This document shows, in pieces, positions 1 to 8,493 of a DNA stretch of 25,975 nt; positions within the stretch are counted from its first letter, which is position 1; the number at the start of each line of letters is the position of its first letter. The position numbers were made by a program, and so were the translations under genes. Origin of the DNA: Blastocystis hominis (lineage: Eukaryota; Sar; Bigyra; Opalinata; Blastocystidae); the NCBI RefSeq assembly GCF_000151665.1, contig NW_013171829.1, forward strand, positions 17,501 to 43,475. Direction: 5' to 3'. The notes under the pieces are model-generated. The model was not told the origin of the DNA. It saw only the letters and a program-made list of their open reading frames with translations, and searched no databases.

Positions 1-434
1 TCTGTACTTTTCCAAGAATTCTATTTATGGAAACATTGTACTCGTTGTGTACAATACGCAGAAAATAGTAGAGATCGATTTGGAGATACTTGTTTCCAAA
101 CTGTCTCCGTTATTCATTTCATATGCTCTCGGCGTGCCTAAGAGAAGTGTTGAGTTACAGCACACCAAGAGAAGGATCGAAGGAAGGGTATATGGAGAGT
201 GTCAAGAATCTAGATAGAGGACTACGAACCAATCCACAAAGACAACAATCCATGGAGATATCGAGTATTCATGGCCTCCTAACATGCCTGGAATCTCATT
301 ACTTTCACTTCACACAAAGTACTAGTATTTCACACAACAAATATCATGAATTGAATTGAATTGAATTGAATTGAATTGAATTGAATTGATTGGATTAGTT
401 AATCAGGTGTGGGAGTTCGTTATTGTTGAGTGAA
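1..434. other. Non-coding stretch, no gene recognised
   Basis: I see no convincing gene here. The one longer open frame (90-359) has no recognisable motif and ends inside a microsatellite, so I do not call it. The only structured feature is the (TTGAA)n run listed separately. Confidence 0.5.
348..389. repeat. (TTGAA)n pentanucleotide microsatellite
   Basis: About eight head-to-tail copies of TTGAA. The same unit recurs at 19705-19725 next to the other LINE copy, and related 5-mers (TTGAT, AATAC, ATAGA) are common at 19040-19740. Pentamer expansion therefore looks like a habit of this genome. Confidence 0.95.
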
Positions 435-1413
435 ATGATAACACCCGAAATACTTGTATTGATGGTGTTGAAACGCCTCCAAGAGCACGTGACAAGACGA
501 GTTGAATATTGATTGTACTTGGAGAAGAAGTATACGATTCTTGATGAAGTGTATCCACAAGGAAGACTGGTTTTCCGCAGCTTAGGAAGAATGAGAGGTT
601 AGTGAAGAGCCGAAGGACGTCAACGAAGAGTTCGGTGGAGGTGTCTGTGAAAGAACCGGTTGAAAGTACTGAAGAAAATCGGTTAAAAGAAGAAGTTGTG
701 CAGATACAGAGAGAAGAAGAATGGAAGGGCTCTTGTAAGAAGTTGAGAGAGGACAGTGAGAGAAAACAGCCTGAGATAATCCCAATAAAGGCAGAAATGA
801 AGAAGAAGAAGAAGAAGAAGAAGTAGAGCGAGAGCAGTATATTGATGGTAAGTTGTTCGGAGCAAAATGTTGATTCTCCCTATGTGTAGTAAACGATTTT
901 TCGATTTTTTCAACTTTCCGTGGTGTAGAGGAAATAAGAAAGAGAATGCAAAGAAGACATTGGGAAACTCAAATTCGACAGGAATGTATAGTATTGAAGC
1001 GGCTGTGAAAGAAGAATCGTGCAAATAAGAATGAAGCCAGCTTAAGTATGAGTGGGAAGAAGACGATGAATAGTGAATATATGAGTGAAGATAGTATGGA
1101 AAAGATAGTCAGCGGTGACAAAGATGACTTGAAGGTTTTGTGTAGTGATTAGGAGAGGAAGCGTGAGTACGATTAATCAGAGAGGACGAATACGGTCCAA
1201 CAGAAGAATATCCAGCCGTATAAGAAGGTTCATTCTGAAATGTCGGATAAGAATGCGAATTTGGATACGCCACTTGATTTGGTGGATGAGGGATGGATTT
1301 GTAGTAAATTGAGCCCAATTCGATCCGACAGTATATTTGTCTTCCCATCTGGGAAATTGAACACCGATTTATCTGCTATGTCTTATCTTTGGGAAGAGAG
1401 AGGAAATGGGTGA
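435..1413 (+). pseudogene. Decayed Glu/Lys-rich coding region with probable intron
   Basis: No family recognised. Coding-like stretches appear in several frames. A Met-led frame from 435 has a TGA at 510-512. A Glu/Lys/Ser-rich frame runs from about 549 to the TAG at 824-826 and ends in an AAG run. Another frame reads through Glu codons to a GTAAGT donor at 848. A pyrimidine-rich tract then ends in GTGTAG at 928, and the frame resumes at 929 in phase. It continues to 1413, interrupted only by TGA 1006, TAG 1150 and TAA 1174, each one base change from Arg or Gln codons. The later part (from the Met at about 1243) reads like ordinary protein with Trp, Cys and Phe. It may be a broken host gene, or the 5' part of the LINE that follows; the acidic/basic composition resembles the N-terminus of the LINE at the right of the window. 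Confidence 0.4.
848..928 (+). other. Probable spliceosomal intron (81 nt)
   Basis: The donor is the consensus GTAAGT. The 3' end is a T-rich tract closing in TAG. Flanking coding frames join in phase 1, linking a Glu-rich segment to another charged helical segment. It is longer than the 32-37-nt introns at 18515-18986. No transcript data are available, so this rests on sequence alone. Confidence 0.45.
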
Positions 1414-1424
1414 GAGAGTTGTAG

Positions 1425-1785
1425 GATGCGATGAGAGTACTGGAATTCGTTGGAAATGTCCACTTTTGGAAGAGATATGATACCACACACGCTGACGTGG
1501 AAGCATCTTCTAGAAGGAAGGAAGCAAGGAAGGAAAGAATGAAGGAGTCTATAGAGGATCTGGCGCTGTTGTTTACGCCATCAAAGACAGAGAGAAGGAG
1601 GTGGGGTAGAGTATCATATAGAATGAATGAGAGTGGCTAGAGAAGAGTACAAGAAGCTGAAACCAATTCTGGAAGCCAAGAAAGAAGAAGTAAGAAGCAA
1701 GAAGAAAGAGGCGAGAATGAAGAAGGCTGAGCTAGAAGCCAAGGCATCGGAGAAGAAATCACAGACAGAGAGAAAGGGAGATAAA
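1425..1785 (+). pseudogene. LINE ORF fragment (N-terminal, frameshifted)
   Basis: From about 1607 this aligns closely with the start of the LINE reading frame at the right window edge (25975-25798, minus strand). Both encode the EEYKKLKPILEAKKEE / KEYKKLKPILEAKKEE stretch followed by a shared KASEKKSQTERKGD segment. The frame is open from 1425, just after a TAG, and contains Trp, His and Tyr before turning Lys/Glu/Arg-rich. It therefore probably shows LINE coding sequence lying 5' of what the right-hand copy exposes here. A 4-nt duplication (GAAT GAAT, near 1621) shifts the frame between the two parts. Similarity to the right copy stops abruptly at about 1782. Confidence 0.65.
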
Positions 1786-2092
1786 GGTACTTGCATTGTT
1801 TCTACGACTGTTTTGATGACTGCTAATTCGACGTTTTCGACTGCGGATTCTGGTGACGCGTGTCGTTTCTACTCACATCGCTGTGGATAACCAATTTCTC
1901 TCGATTTTGAAGTGTAAGGACCCGGTGGATTTGAGAGTCTCGCTACGTGGCTTTGGTGATTGCAGTGTTATTCCAAGAGGATCCTTGGGACGGAGGGTGA
2001 TTCAAAGAATTTATTGTGCGGACTGGAGAGATATTGTTAAGGGTTCGATGAGAAATGGTTTTGGCTCTGTGTGTACCTCATCTGTGAAATAA
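1783..2092 (+). other. Unmatched central segment of the deleted LINE copy
   Basis: Two overlapping open frames (to 1890 and 1853-2092) cover this segment, neither with a recognised motif. The first ~260 nt have no visible counterpart in the right-hand LINE, whereas the last ~45 nt do. It may be captured sequence or a highly diverged LINE region. Confidence 0.35.
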
Positions 2093-2380
2093 CATGGTTG
2101 GGAGAGCCTTGGGAAGGAAGAAAGGATTGTGATACACACCAGTCACCATGTATTGGTTATAAATAGTCTTTTGGTGAGGAAGGTGAGCTGGTTGGTTGTG
2201 AGGAAGTAGCAAGATTCTTACAAAGGACTTACTGTGAACGGCTCACTCTGTATGATATGTGGCATAAAGGGATAGCAAGCAAACCCCAGAGGTAGGCTAG
2301 TGGGAAGAAGTCTAAGGCTGTAAGGTATTGAAGGTCTAGACGGTGAACAACCCGCTCAAGATCTCCTGCAGGTCAATGAA

Positions 2381-2410
2381 TTGTTTGTTTGTTAGTTTGT
2401 TTGTTTGTTT
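2381..2410 (+). repeat. (TTTG)n LINE 3' tail
   Basis: Tandem TTTG with one interruption (TTAG), directly 3' of the LINE end sequence. The right-hand LINE has the same tail at 19754-19775 on the other strand. A short tandem-repeat tail instead of poly(A) is known for several LINE clades. Confidence 0.85.
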
Positions 2411-2414
2411 ACTC

Positions 2415-2427
2415 TAACCCTAACCCC
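2415..2427. repeat. Telomere-like TAACCC repeat at LINE/provirus junction
   Basis: Just over two units of TAACCC lie immediately beyond the LINE tail. The right LINE copy also meets ACCCTA directly beyond its tail (19747-19752 region). On the other strand this stretch could equally be the last decayed codons of the integrase. Confidence 0.5.
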
Positions 2428-3230
2428 TCTCACTTCATACATCAATGGCATGAACCGATCGTCAATATCAACCACTTCAATCAAGTCCTGAGACCATTTG
2501 CTCGTCAGTGATCGCTTTTCCAGAATGCGAGGTCTTCATGTCACTCCAACATAATCACCAACATCGAATTGACGTGTTGTGTCCTTTGCTGTCATGTTGG
2601 ATGTTTTCTCCATGTACAAGATGTTGTTGTTGTTGTTAAGCCAAATGTCATTGGTATATATCCGATGTCTCTGTTCTTCCTTGCATTGTGTCGACGAACT
2701 GCGCCATCGATCAAGTCGAACCATACACCTTTCCATTGATTGATTGAATGGAATGAAGGAACCATGATGTGTTCCTTGATATCTCAAATTGCTCGTTCAG
2801 CTAGTATTGCCTTATTCGCTGAATCCATGTGATACATGGTGATGTCATACTTGTTCAAGATGTTGGTACGAAAGATCGTATTGGCGAATTCGGTACCTCG
2901 ATCCGAGCAAATATGCTTTGGTGATTCACCATAAGTCTGAATGATATCCTTCATCGCATGAGTGACTTCTGTAGCACTCTTGCTCTTCAGTTTCCGAGTC
3001 ATCAGGTATTTCGAATATCCATCAATACATACAAGGACATATTTGTATCCACGATTCTTATGGAATCCAGTACTCTTTTGTGATCCTAATACTCCCTGTA
3101 TCCATTTGTCTTGTTTGGAAGAGAAATCGATGAGATCGATGAAGTATATGTTTCTCTTGAGTCCACTAATGATCATTCGAGTGGCACCTCTTCGTTTTGC
3201 TGGTTTCCGTAGTTCCTTGATCCCATTCAT
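2424..3230 (-). pseudogene. Retroviral-like (rve) integrase, broken
   Basis: This enzyme class inserts the element into host DNA by DDE-type strand transfer. The intact part (148 residues from the Met at 3230) shows the catalytic core: D32 in FIDLIDF, GYKYVLVCIDGYSKY, D110 in SDRGTEF, and E145 in the AILAERA helix. In the same frame after TGA 2784-2786 the sequence still reads like the end of the core (Trp, then HN..R.RDIGYIP). Around the (GTT)n run at 2623-2640 the frame shifts. The second frame carries the SH3-like C-terminal domain (FDVGDYV), another TGA at 2536-2538, then KWSQDLIEVV and MYEV, running into the LINE tail. The N-terminal zinc-binding region usual in the family is not visible. 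At least three lesions, so inactive. Confidence 0.85.
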
Positions 3231-3232
3231 TA

Positions 3233-3424
3233 ATGAACCGCTTTATTCAATGGTTGAAAGGGATATGGAAATGGATAAGTAAGAGGAAGAATCACAAACT
3301 AGTTATGGACTCGAAATGCAAAGATCGCTGTAGCTGTCTATGTGTTTACAACGAAAAGAATGAATCCGAAGATGATTGTGGAAGTGATATTTCCATTAGT
3401 CCAACAGAGATTAAGGTGAAATAA
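3233..3424 (+). CDS. Small hypothetical protein (63 aa)
   Basis: Unrecognised. Basic, Trp-rich N-terminus (IQWLKGIWKWISKRK), a Cys cluster (CKDRCSCLC) and an acidic, Ser-rich tail. It starts 3 nt from the divergent integrase start and is followed 17 nt later by the broken gene at 3442. It could be a real small provirus gene or a chance frame. Confidence 0.35.
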   Translation: MNRFIQWLKGIWKWISKRKNHKLVMDSKCKDRCSCLCVYNEKNESEDDCGSDISISPTEIKVK

Positions 3425-3441
3425 TGTATTCATAAATAGAA

Positions 3442-3841
3442 ATGAACTACTGGATGACTGAAGAACGACGTGAAATTGTCCGGCAATACATATTCGACAT
3501 GATCAACTCGTTTATCGATGATCTAGTGACTGGAGTGTATGTTATCTGGATACGACACTTCAGATGGTTTCGTTCTATTCACCCGACTTCGAGAAACTAC
3601 TTCGGTACATCTGTCTTCAGAATAGCTACAGCGTAAAGCATCCAGACTTGAATTATTGGGAGGTGACAAGTACGACATCGATGGTCATTGTGTCGAACCG
3701 CTCAATGGAAACATCGAAATCAGAATCGATGGTGTAGCCTTTGATCAGTACTAGTTGGACGAGTTCATGATAGGATATAAGAAAACAAACAAGACTGTCA
3801 AGACCAACAACAAGTTCCATGTGCGATTGTCTACAAAGTGA
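3442..3841 (+). pseudogene. Small provirus gene, frameshifted (~130 codons)
   Basis: No family recognised. Three consecutive frames each read like protein. The first starts at the Met at 3442 (MNYWMTEERREIVRQYIF) and runs to about 3535. A second runs through SFYSPDFEKLLRYICLQNS to about 3660. The third (DKYDIDGHCVEPLNG) runs to TGA 3839-3841 with one internal TAG near 3748. This implies two indels and one nonsense change in a gene of about 130 residues. It sits between the integrase and the fibre gene and faces the fibre gene tail to tail. Confidence 0.55.
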
Positions 3842-3882
3842 ATTGGCCGGATTGTCATTCACTTTGGCCTTGTTTCCACCAC

Positions 3883-5142
3883 TTACAGTTCAACCACACT
3901 TACCTTCAATTGTTGGAAGTAATGTGTGATCGTGGTGTCGCCACTACCAACCACTTCGATCGTCAATGGATTCGTCTTTGTCGGTGTAATCACGGACGAA
4001 TTACTCGCAATTGTGGTAGGTACAGGATTGTTCAATGGAATGTTGATAATATGTGCCATGTCTGCACCGATTTCTAGGTTCGGCATGCTTGTGAATACCA
4101 TCAGCACTTGTTCATAGTTCGAACACCAAACCACCGTATCAATCGTGATCAAGTAGGATGTACCGGCTTTCAACGTGATTGCTTCTGTTCGATTTGTACC
4201 AGCCGATGTGAGTGATTCGGATACGACTTCATGACCACTCGTCAAGGTATATTCGAATATCTTACTCAACTTGGTGTCCGGTGGAACGAGGGACAGCACA
4301 CCACCATTCACTGCCAACATGTACTTGCCACTGCTCGTCGGGATCGCCAATTTGCTCACTTCATTGCCATTATTATACACAAGGCAATGTTCCTCGCTCG
4401 TACAACCCAGGATGTCTTTGTAGATTACAGAAGGAGTTAGATTGGTGATGATTGGCGAGGTACTGCTATTCTCGATCTTGAACGCAGCATAATCTGTCGT
4501 GATCGGAAGTGGTAATCCATATGCTTGATCATCCCAATATGTCACGATCTTCTGTGCATCGGATTCAATTCCCAGGATATCATGGAAGAGACTCTTGGCA
4601 TTGATTGTGGCGAAGTCATAATTGTTACTCGAGTCTATATGAAGGAAGAATGACCCGCTCTTGTTCGGCAATACAAAGTCCTTATGATTGCTCACGGTCG
4701 AATTCCAGTTTGGAATCGCATACCTGTTGGACGTGTTGTCGTAGCCCATTGTTCCGACTATCAATGACTCATTGAAGACGTCGAGTGAAGGCGTAGTGCC
4801 ATCCGTTGTGAGAACATAGATTCCGCTGGACGGCAAATCGATTTTTCCAAAGGTCGTATTGGTCTTGAAAAATGGAATAGCTCCATTGGTTGGAATGATA
4901 ATCGATTGTCCATCGCTACCCTTGAAATACGAGTTATCCAAGGAAGTGAAATCTTCACCTGCGACGGACCATGTGTACACATCGTCAGTCTTGGTGAGCA
5001 CGTAGTTGCCATTGGTCGACGGAAATGCGAACGTGTCGAAAGAGTTGTCCGAGTAGTACTGGATACCCTCGGTCATCTCCTTGCGCTTGAATACGCCGTT
5101 CTGAAGATATACTAGTTCCTCAGGTTGTGTTGGTGTTGCCAT
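3883..5142 (-). CDS. Putative fibre/spike protein with repeated G-x-Y motif
   Basis: Likely a virion surface or attachment protein. The 419-aa intact frame has no membrane segment and is rich in Thr, Ser, Asn and Gly. A short beta-type motif recurs: FPSTNGNYVL (about residue 39), LPSSGIYVL (about 102), LPNKSGSFFL (about 159) and IPTSSGKYML (about 266). These look like successive shaft or propeller strands. The last ~130 residues lack the motif and look like a compact beta-rich head. The ATG lies in TAAATGG, 43 bp from the divergent capsid gene. Family not identified by homology, so 'fibre' is inferred from repeats, composition and context. Confidence 0.55.
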   Translation of the reverse strand: MATPTQPEELVYLQNGVFKRKEMTEGIQYYSDNSFDTFAFPSTNGNYVLTKTDDVYTWSVAGEDFTSLDNSYFKGSDGQSIIIPTNGAIPFFKTNTTFGKIDLPSSGIYVLTTDGTTPSLDVFNESLIVGTMGYDNTSNRYAIPNWNSTVSNHKDFVLPNKSGSFFLHIDSSNNYDFATINAKSLFHDILGIESDAQKIVTYWDDQAYGLPLPITTDYAAFKIENSSTSPIITNLTPSVIYKDILGCTSEEHCLVYNNGNEVSKLAIPTSSGKYMLAVNGGVLSLVPPDTKLSKIFEYTLTSGHEVVSESLTSAGTNRTEAITLKAGTSYLITIDTVVWCSNYEQVLMVFTSMPNLEIGADMAHIINIPLNNPVPTTIASNSSVITPTKTNPLTIEVVGSGDTTITHYFQQLKVSVVEL

Positions 5143-5185
5143 TTACTATGGAGGAGAGAAAATAAATTGTTACTCGTAGTAATAA
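5143..5185. promoter_or_regulatory. Divergent promoter between fibre and capsid genes
   Basis: A 43-bp gap must drive both genes. Each side carries a TAGTAA element reading towards its own ATG (CATAGTAAATGG leftward, CGTAGTAATAAATGG rightward). Similar TATAGTAA sequences sit upstream of the ATPase (7121-7129) and of the gene at 16475. The role is inferred from position and recurrence. Confidence 0.5.
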
Positions 5186-6475
5186 ATGGCTACTACAATT
5201 CCTCCTGTGCATAACTACGAATCGCAGATTGTGTTCAGCAATCAGTCCAATAACATCAAGTCAACCGATGTGATCAATTGGACGATCGCTCCATCCGGTG
5301 ATGACGTGTACTTCAATCTCTACAAGTCACGAATGACCTTCAAGCTCAAGATCACCGTATTGGCAAATAATGCAGACAGTTCGTCGAAGGATATCTATGT
5401 TCCGGTGAAGAAGAACATGTCGGGCATTGTGAACAACACGAAGGTCACATACACCTATTGGAATGGTGAGAACTTGGCATCCTTGCCTCTGAGTGCTGAC
5501 AATGAGAACATCGGTCAGATCCGGTCACTCTTGAATGCACTCATGGACAACAAGCACAACAATGTGGTAAACGAAGGACTGAAGGAACTGTCCTACATCT
5601 ACTACGATGACCGTGACTACGATACAACCGATGAAACCGCACGAACTGCGGCCATCCTGGGTCGACCTTATGGCGGGAAGTTATTCTACAACATGCTCAA
5701 GTTCGTACAGCCACCTGGATCGACCACGGCGTACACGACGATCAATGTGAACTTTGCAGACATCTTCGAAGGTTGTTCTCAGGAACGATTCATCAATCTC
5801 ACGCAGATGGATGCTCAGATCTATCCCACGAACGATGATGCATACTTCTACATCGATGCTGGCAAAATCAATACCGCTACAAGTCCGGACGCTGTTCCAT
5901 CAGCCACGGCTTTCACCGGTGTGTATTTCGACACGTGTACGCTTTGGTATCACAGTTACAAGACGAGTGATGATTCGACCTTCGATCCTGAGGACACTCA
6001 GTTGGTGAAGAACCAGATCATGACCAAGACGTTCCGTATTCCTACTGGTCAGAACTTCATCGATGATCGTGTGCTGGTCAACTTCCCCGTCAAGATGATG
6101 TTCATGATGTTCACGGACGACAATGGCGATTTCTCGACTCTCAAGGACATTCGATTCAAACGTATCTCATTGAACATCGCTGGTGAACAGAAGCGTATCA
6201 TCAATGTGGACAACACGAACACACCTGATGGAATTGATCACACGTTCTTCGAATGGATGGACTATCTTTGCAATAGTCGTTCCGACGAGTACGACGCGCT
6301 GTTGACGTACAAGACGTGGTTGAATCAGTTCCGAATCTTTGCCTTCCCGTTAGCCGAGTGGTTCCCAATGCGAGCATCGAATCAGATTCAGTTTGAAATC
6401 GAGTTGGAAGACGAGGTTGCAGCGACGACCCAGATGCACCTCATCATGATCCATGCCAACACGGTGAACGCTTAG
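5186..6475 (+). CDS. Candidate major capsid protein (double jelly-roll type)
   Basis: A 429-aa soluble frame with no signal peptide or membrane segment, intact and beta-rich. It starts at an ATG in AATAAATGG and is followed 49 nt later by the 178-aa gene and then the packaging ATPase, the usual neighbourhood of the capsid gene in Polinton-class elements. It has alternating hydrophobic strands, many Asn/Asp/Thr loops, and a strand-like C-terminus after FPLAEWFP. These features suit a double jelly-roll capsid subunit. The length is at the short end for Polinton capsid proteins. No single sequence motif proves the fold, so the call rests on size, composition and gene order. It could alternatively be a minor capsid subunit. 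Confidence 0.6.
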   Translation: MATTIPPVHNYESQIVFSNQSNNIKSTDVINWTIAPSGDDVYFNLYKSRMTFKLKITVLANNADSSSKDIYVPVKKNMSGIVNNTKVTYTYWNGENLASLPLSADNENIGQIRSLLNALMDNKHNNVVNEGLKELSYIYYDDRDYDTTDETARTAAILGRPYGGKLFYNMLKFVQPPGSTTAYTTINVNFADIFEGCSQERFINLTQMDAQIYPTNDDAYFYIDAGKINTATSPDAVPSATAFTGVYFDTCTLWYHSYKTSDDSTFDPEDTQLVKNQIMTKTFRIPTGQNFIDDRVLVNFPVKMMFMMFTDDNGDFSTLKDIRFKRISLNIAGEQKRIINVDNTNTPDGIDHTFFEWMDYLCNSRSDEYDALLTYKTWLNQFRIFAFPLAEWFPMRASNQIQFEIELEDEVAATTQMHLIMIHANTVNA

Positions 6476-6524
6476 GTGGAAACTATGATCACATAAAGAA
6501 TTCAAAACGTAAATATAAATAGAT

Positions 6525-7061
6525 ATGAGCAACAAGATTCAGGTTTTCGATCTTTCCAGTACTTCGGACATCTCTCTCACCAAGGACGGCTTCAGAAAGA
6601 AGGGTGACTCAGCCAAGTATGTCTGCAAGATCACCGATGCTACCATTGTTTTCGTGGGTGACAACTCAAAATTCGAAACAGACAAGAAGAAACTGTTCAA
6701 CACTTTCTCCATCACACTGCCCAAGGAGCAATCGGAGAATCTGCATGTTTTTCTTGATGCGACTGAAAAGGACAATCTTCCCTATCGTACGAATGATAAT
6801 GACGAAACCTTGTTCAAAGTGAAAATGATACCAGATATGAGAATCATGGATAAGGACAAGAAGCCTATTAGAATCAATATAAAGGATGTTCCTTGCATTG
6901 CTCTCCGTGATTTCAAGGAAGCCACGGTTGACATCGCATTAACCGGGGTAAGCAAGGAATTCGAAACTGACGATGGTGGTGTTATTTCTTTCGCAACTCT
7001 TACGGCTACTCAGATGAGAGTTATCGATAAGGACAATGAGCGTGATTATGACATCCTGTAA
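6525..7061 (+). CDS. Conserved-looking 178-aa protein, possibly ssDNA-binding
   Basis: Not recognised with certainty. A soluble, Lys/Asp-rich protein with alternating short beta strands and no membrane segment, starting at an ATG preceded by GTAAATATAAATAGAT. Size, charge and an acidic C-terminus (DKDNERDYDIL) would fit an OB-fold single-stranded-DNA-binding protein, but a small structural protein is equally possible. It lies between the candidate capsid and ATPase genes on the same strand, 49 nt after the first and 88 nt before the second, suggesting co-expression with them. The frame is intact. Confidence 0.55.
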   Translation: MSNKIQVFDLSSTSDISLTKDGFRKKGDSAKYVCKITDATIVFVGDNSKFETDKKKLFNTFSITLPKEQSENLHVFLDATEKDNLPYRTNDNDETLFKVKMIPDMRIMDKDKKPIRINIKDVPCIALRDFKEATVDIALTGVSKEFETDDGGVISFATLTATQMRVIDKDNERDYDIL

Positions 7062-7149
7062 AGGAAGGGAAATAGAATTTCTCTCCTGACAATCATTTTT
7101 CACTTTGGTCACCTGGATGGTATAGTAAATAGTGCAACCACAGACAGTC

Positions 7150-8262
7150 ATGGAAGATAGTCCATACATTCCCAACATTGATACAACATTGCTCGCCATT
7201 AAGAATCGAATAAGACGACTCGATCATCGATGTCCATATAACAACAAACGATTGACAAGAAGAACAGAAAATACGCTCAATCAAGCCGAAGTAATGCAGG
7301 ATACCATCAAACAACGGACGGAGAATGAAACCGATGAAGAAAAGAGCAAGCAATATGCCAAAATACTGCGAGAACTAGCCGACTACATCCAACCAGAGCA
7401 GACCATTGACGAGCAATTGCAGGATCTTCGACAGAACAAGGAAAGCATGGGCATTATGAAGTTCGATTGGGAACTTGATTGCCAGGACACATTCCTCAAT
7501 CAATTCACGCTCATCATTGCTCCTTCCAAGTCGGGTAAGTCGTTCCTCATCAATCAGTTGTGCTACGAGATACCTCATTCGTTCGACAAGATCTGCTTCT
7601 TCATGGGAAAGGTGAGCTATGAAAACAAGTGTCCACAAGTGCTCAAACATGTCGCCAACAAAGCAGGCATCAAGACACAATGGATCAACACGGACGGAGG
7701 GGGATCGGAAATTCCCCCGTTCACGGATAGCGAGGACGTCGCGTACAAACAATTGAATGAGGATGGATCAAGTGTGGCCATCTACAACGATACCACATAT
7801 CCATCCATCTACATCTTTGACGACCTGTACACGAAGCCGAACGATCATTGGGTGGTGAACTTCATGGACACCATGGCTTGCATGAGTCGACATCGAAAGA
7901 CCAGTTGCTTCATTGCATTCCAAGGATTCTCTCGATTGAGCAACAAGATTCTGGATAATGCCACTCGAATCTTCTTGTACTACGACATCCTTGGACGCGA
8001 GGATTTATGGCGCAAAATGAAGATACCACCGCCGTCCAATCTGTCCGAGGTGCTTCGTGATATCCAGATGGGCATGCACACACGATGGTACTACCTGGAC
8101 GATGATTCGTTGGTCGAATACGTTCCATACGAGCTGAATAGCAAACGACAGACAATCAACAAGATGCGATCGAAGTTACCGAAGGCATTGAGTGATGAAC
8201 GAAAGAGGAAGGAAGTGGAAGAGAAACAACGACAAGTACAACAACTCGAGCAGGAATTGTAA
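7150..8262 (+). CDS. Genome-packaging ATPase (FtsK/HerA-like), shortened
   Basis: Would pump the element's DNA into preformed capsids. A ~115-residue charged helical N-terminus precedes a P-loop domain. Walker A is APSKSGKS (residues 124-131). Walker B is YIFDD (221-225). The RHRKTSCFIAFQ segment (247-258) matches the sensor/arginine-finger region of this family. I start at the ATG at 7150; an in-frame GTG at 7132 is less likely. The C-terminus is a Lys/Glu/Gln coiled coil ending at TAA 8260-8262. The same frame continues as plausible protein (RTYNLLDIKEAVEIKPQDYS...) past TAG 8449-8451 to TAA 8491-8493, so the ancestral protein was probably about 75 residues longer. All catalytic motifs lie before the first stop. 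Confidence 0.85.
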   Translation: MEDSPYIPNIDTTLLAIKNRIRRLDHRCPYNNKRLTRRTENTLNQAEVMQDTIKQRTENETDEEKSKQYAKILRELADYIQPEQTIDEQLQDLRQNKESMGIMKFDWELDCQDTFLNQFTLIIAPSKSGKSFLINQLCYEIPHSFDKICFFMGKVSYENKCPQVLKHVANKAGIKTQWINTDGGGSEIPPFTDSEDVAYKQLNEDGSSVAIYNDTTYPSIYIFDDLYTKPNDHWVVNFMDTMACMSRHRKTSCFIAFQGFSRLSNKILDNATRIFLYYDILGREDLWRKMKIPPPSNLSEVLRDIQMGMHTRWYYLDDDSLVEYVPYELNSKRQTINKMRSKLPKALSDERKRKEVEEKQRQVQQLEQEL

Positions 8263-8493
8263 CGACAAGGAGGAACGAGAAAAGGGGAAAAGAGAGACAA
8301 GAGCCGCACTTACAATCTCTTGGATATCAAAGAGGCCGTTGAAATCAAACCACAGGACTACAGCAAAGCCATCAACATTAAAGAATTCCAGTTCGTACAG
8401 AAACCGAAGGATGGAACGCAGAACTACACTAGCGACAATTCTACCAAGTAGAAGAAAGGCAAAGGATTGCGTTCCAAGTACGACTTGACATAA
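8263..8493 (+). pseudogene. Lost C-terminal tail of the packaging ATPase
   Basis: Same frame as the ATPase beyond its TAA, with 62 sense codons, a TAG, 13 more codons and a final TAA. The sequence is hydrophilic with a few hydrophobic positions and contains no Met, so it is not an independent gene. TAA and TAG here are each one C-to-T change from CAA and CAG. Confidence 0.6.

Larger units (their letters stand above)
1607..2412 (+). mobile_element. Internally deleted LINE copy (5' block + 3' end)
   Basis: Two blocks match the LINE at 19751-25975 in the same 5' to 3' order. 1607-1782 matches its left coding edge; about 2050-2412 matches its last ~360 nt, including the shared GTTGTGAGGAAGTAGCAAG and CTCCTGCAGGTCAAT stretches. 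About 5.5 kb of the full element (endonuclease, reverse transcriptase) is absent between them. In its place are about 260 nt (1783-2045) that I do not find in the right copy. It ends in a (TTTG)n tail like the full element. It could be a non-autonomous derivative using LINE machinery in trans, or a simple deletion product. Confidence 0.75.

Noticed and set aside
90-359. 89-codon frame on the + strand
   Set aside because: No motif, ordinary composition, and it ends in the (TTGAA)n microsatellite.
1109-1348. 79-codon minus-strand frame rich in Ser/Tyr/Pro
   Set aside because: It is the antisense shadow of the + strand decayed coding frame; composition follows from that.
2415-2427. Internal telomere array
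   Set aside because: Only about two units; too short to be a telomere remnant by itself.
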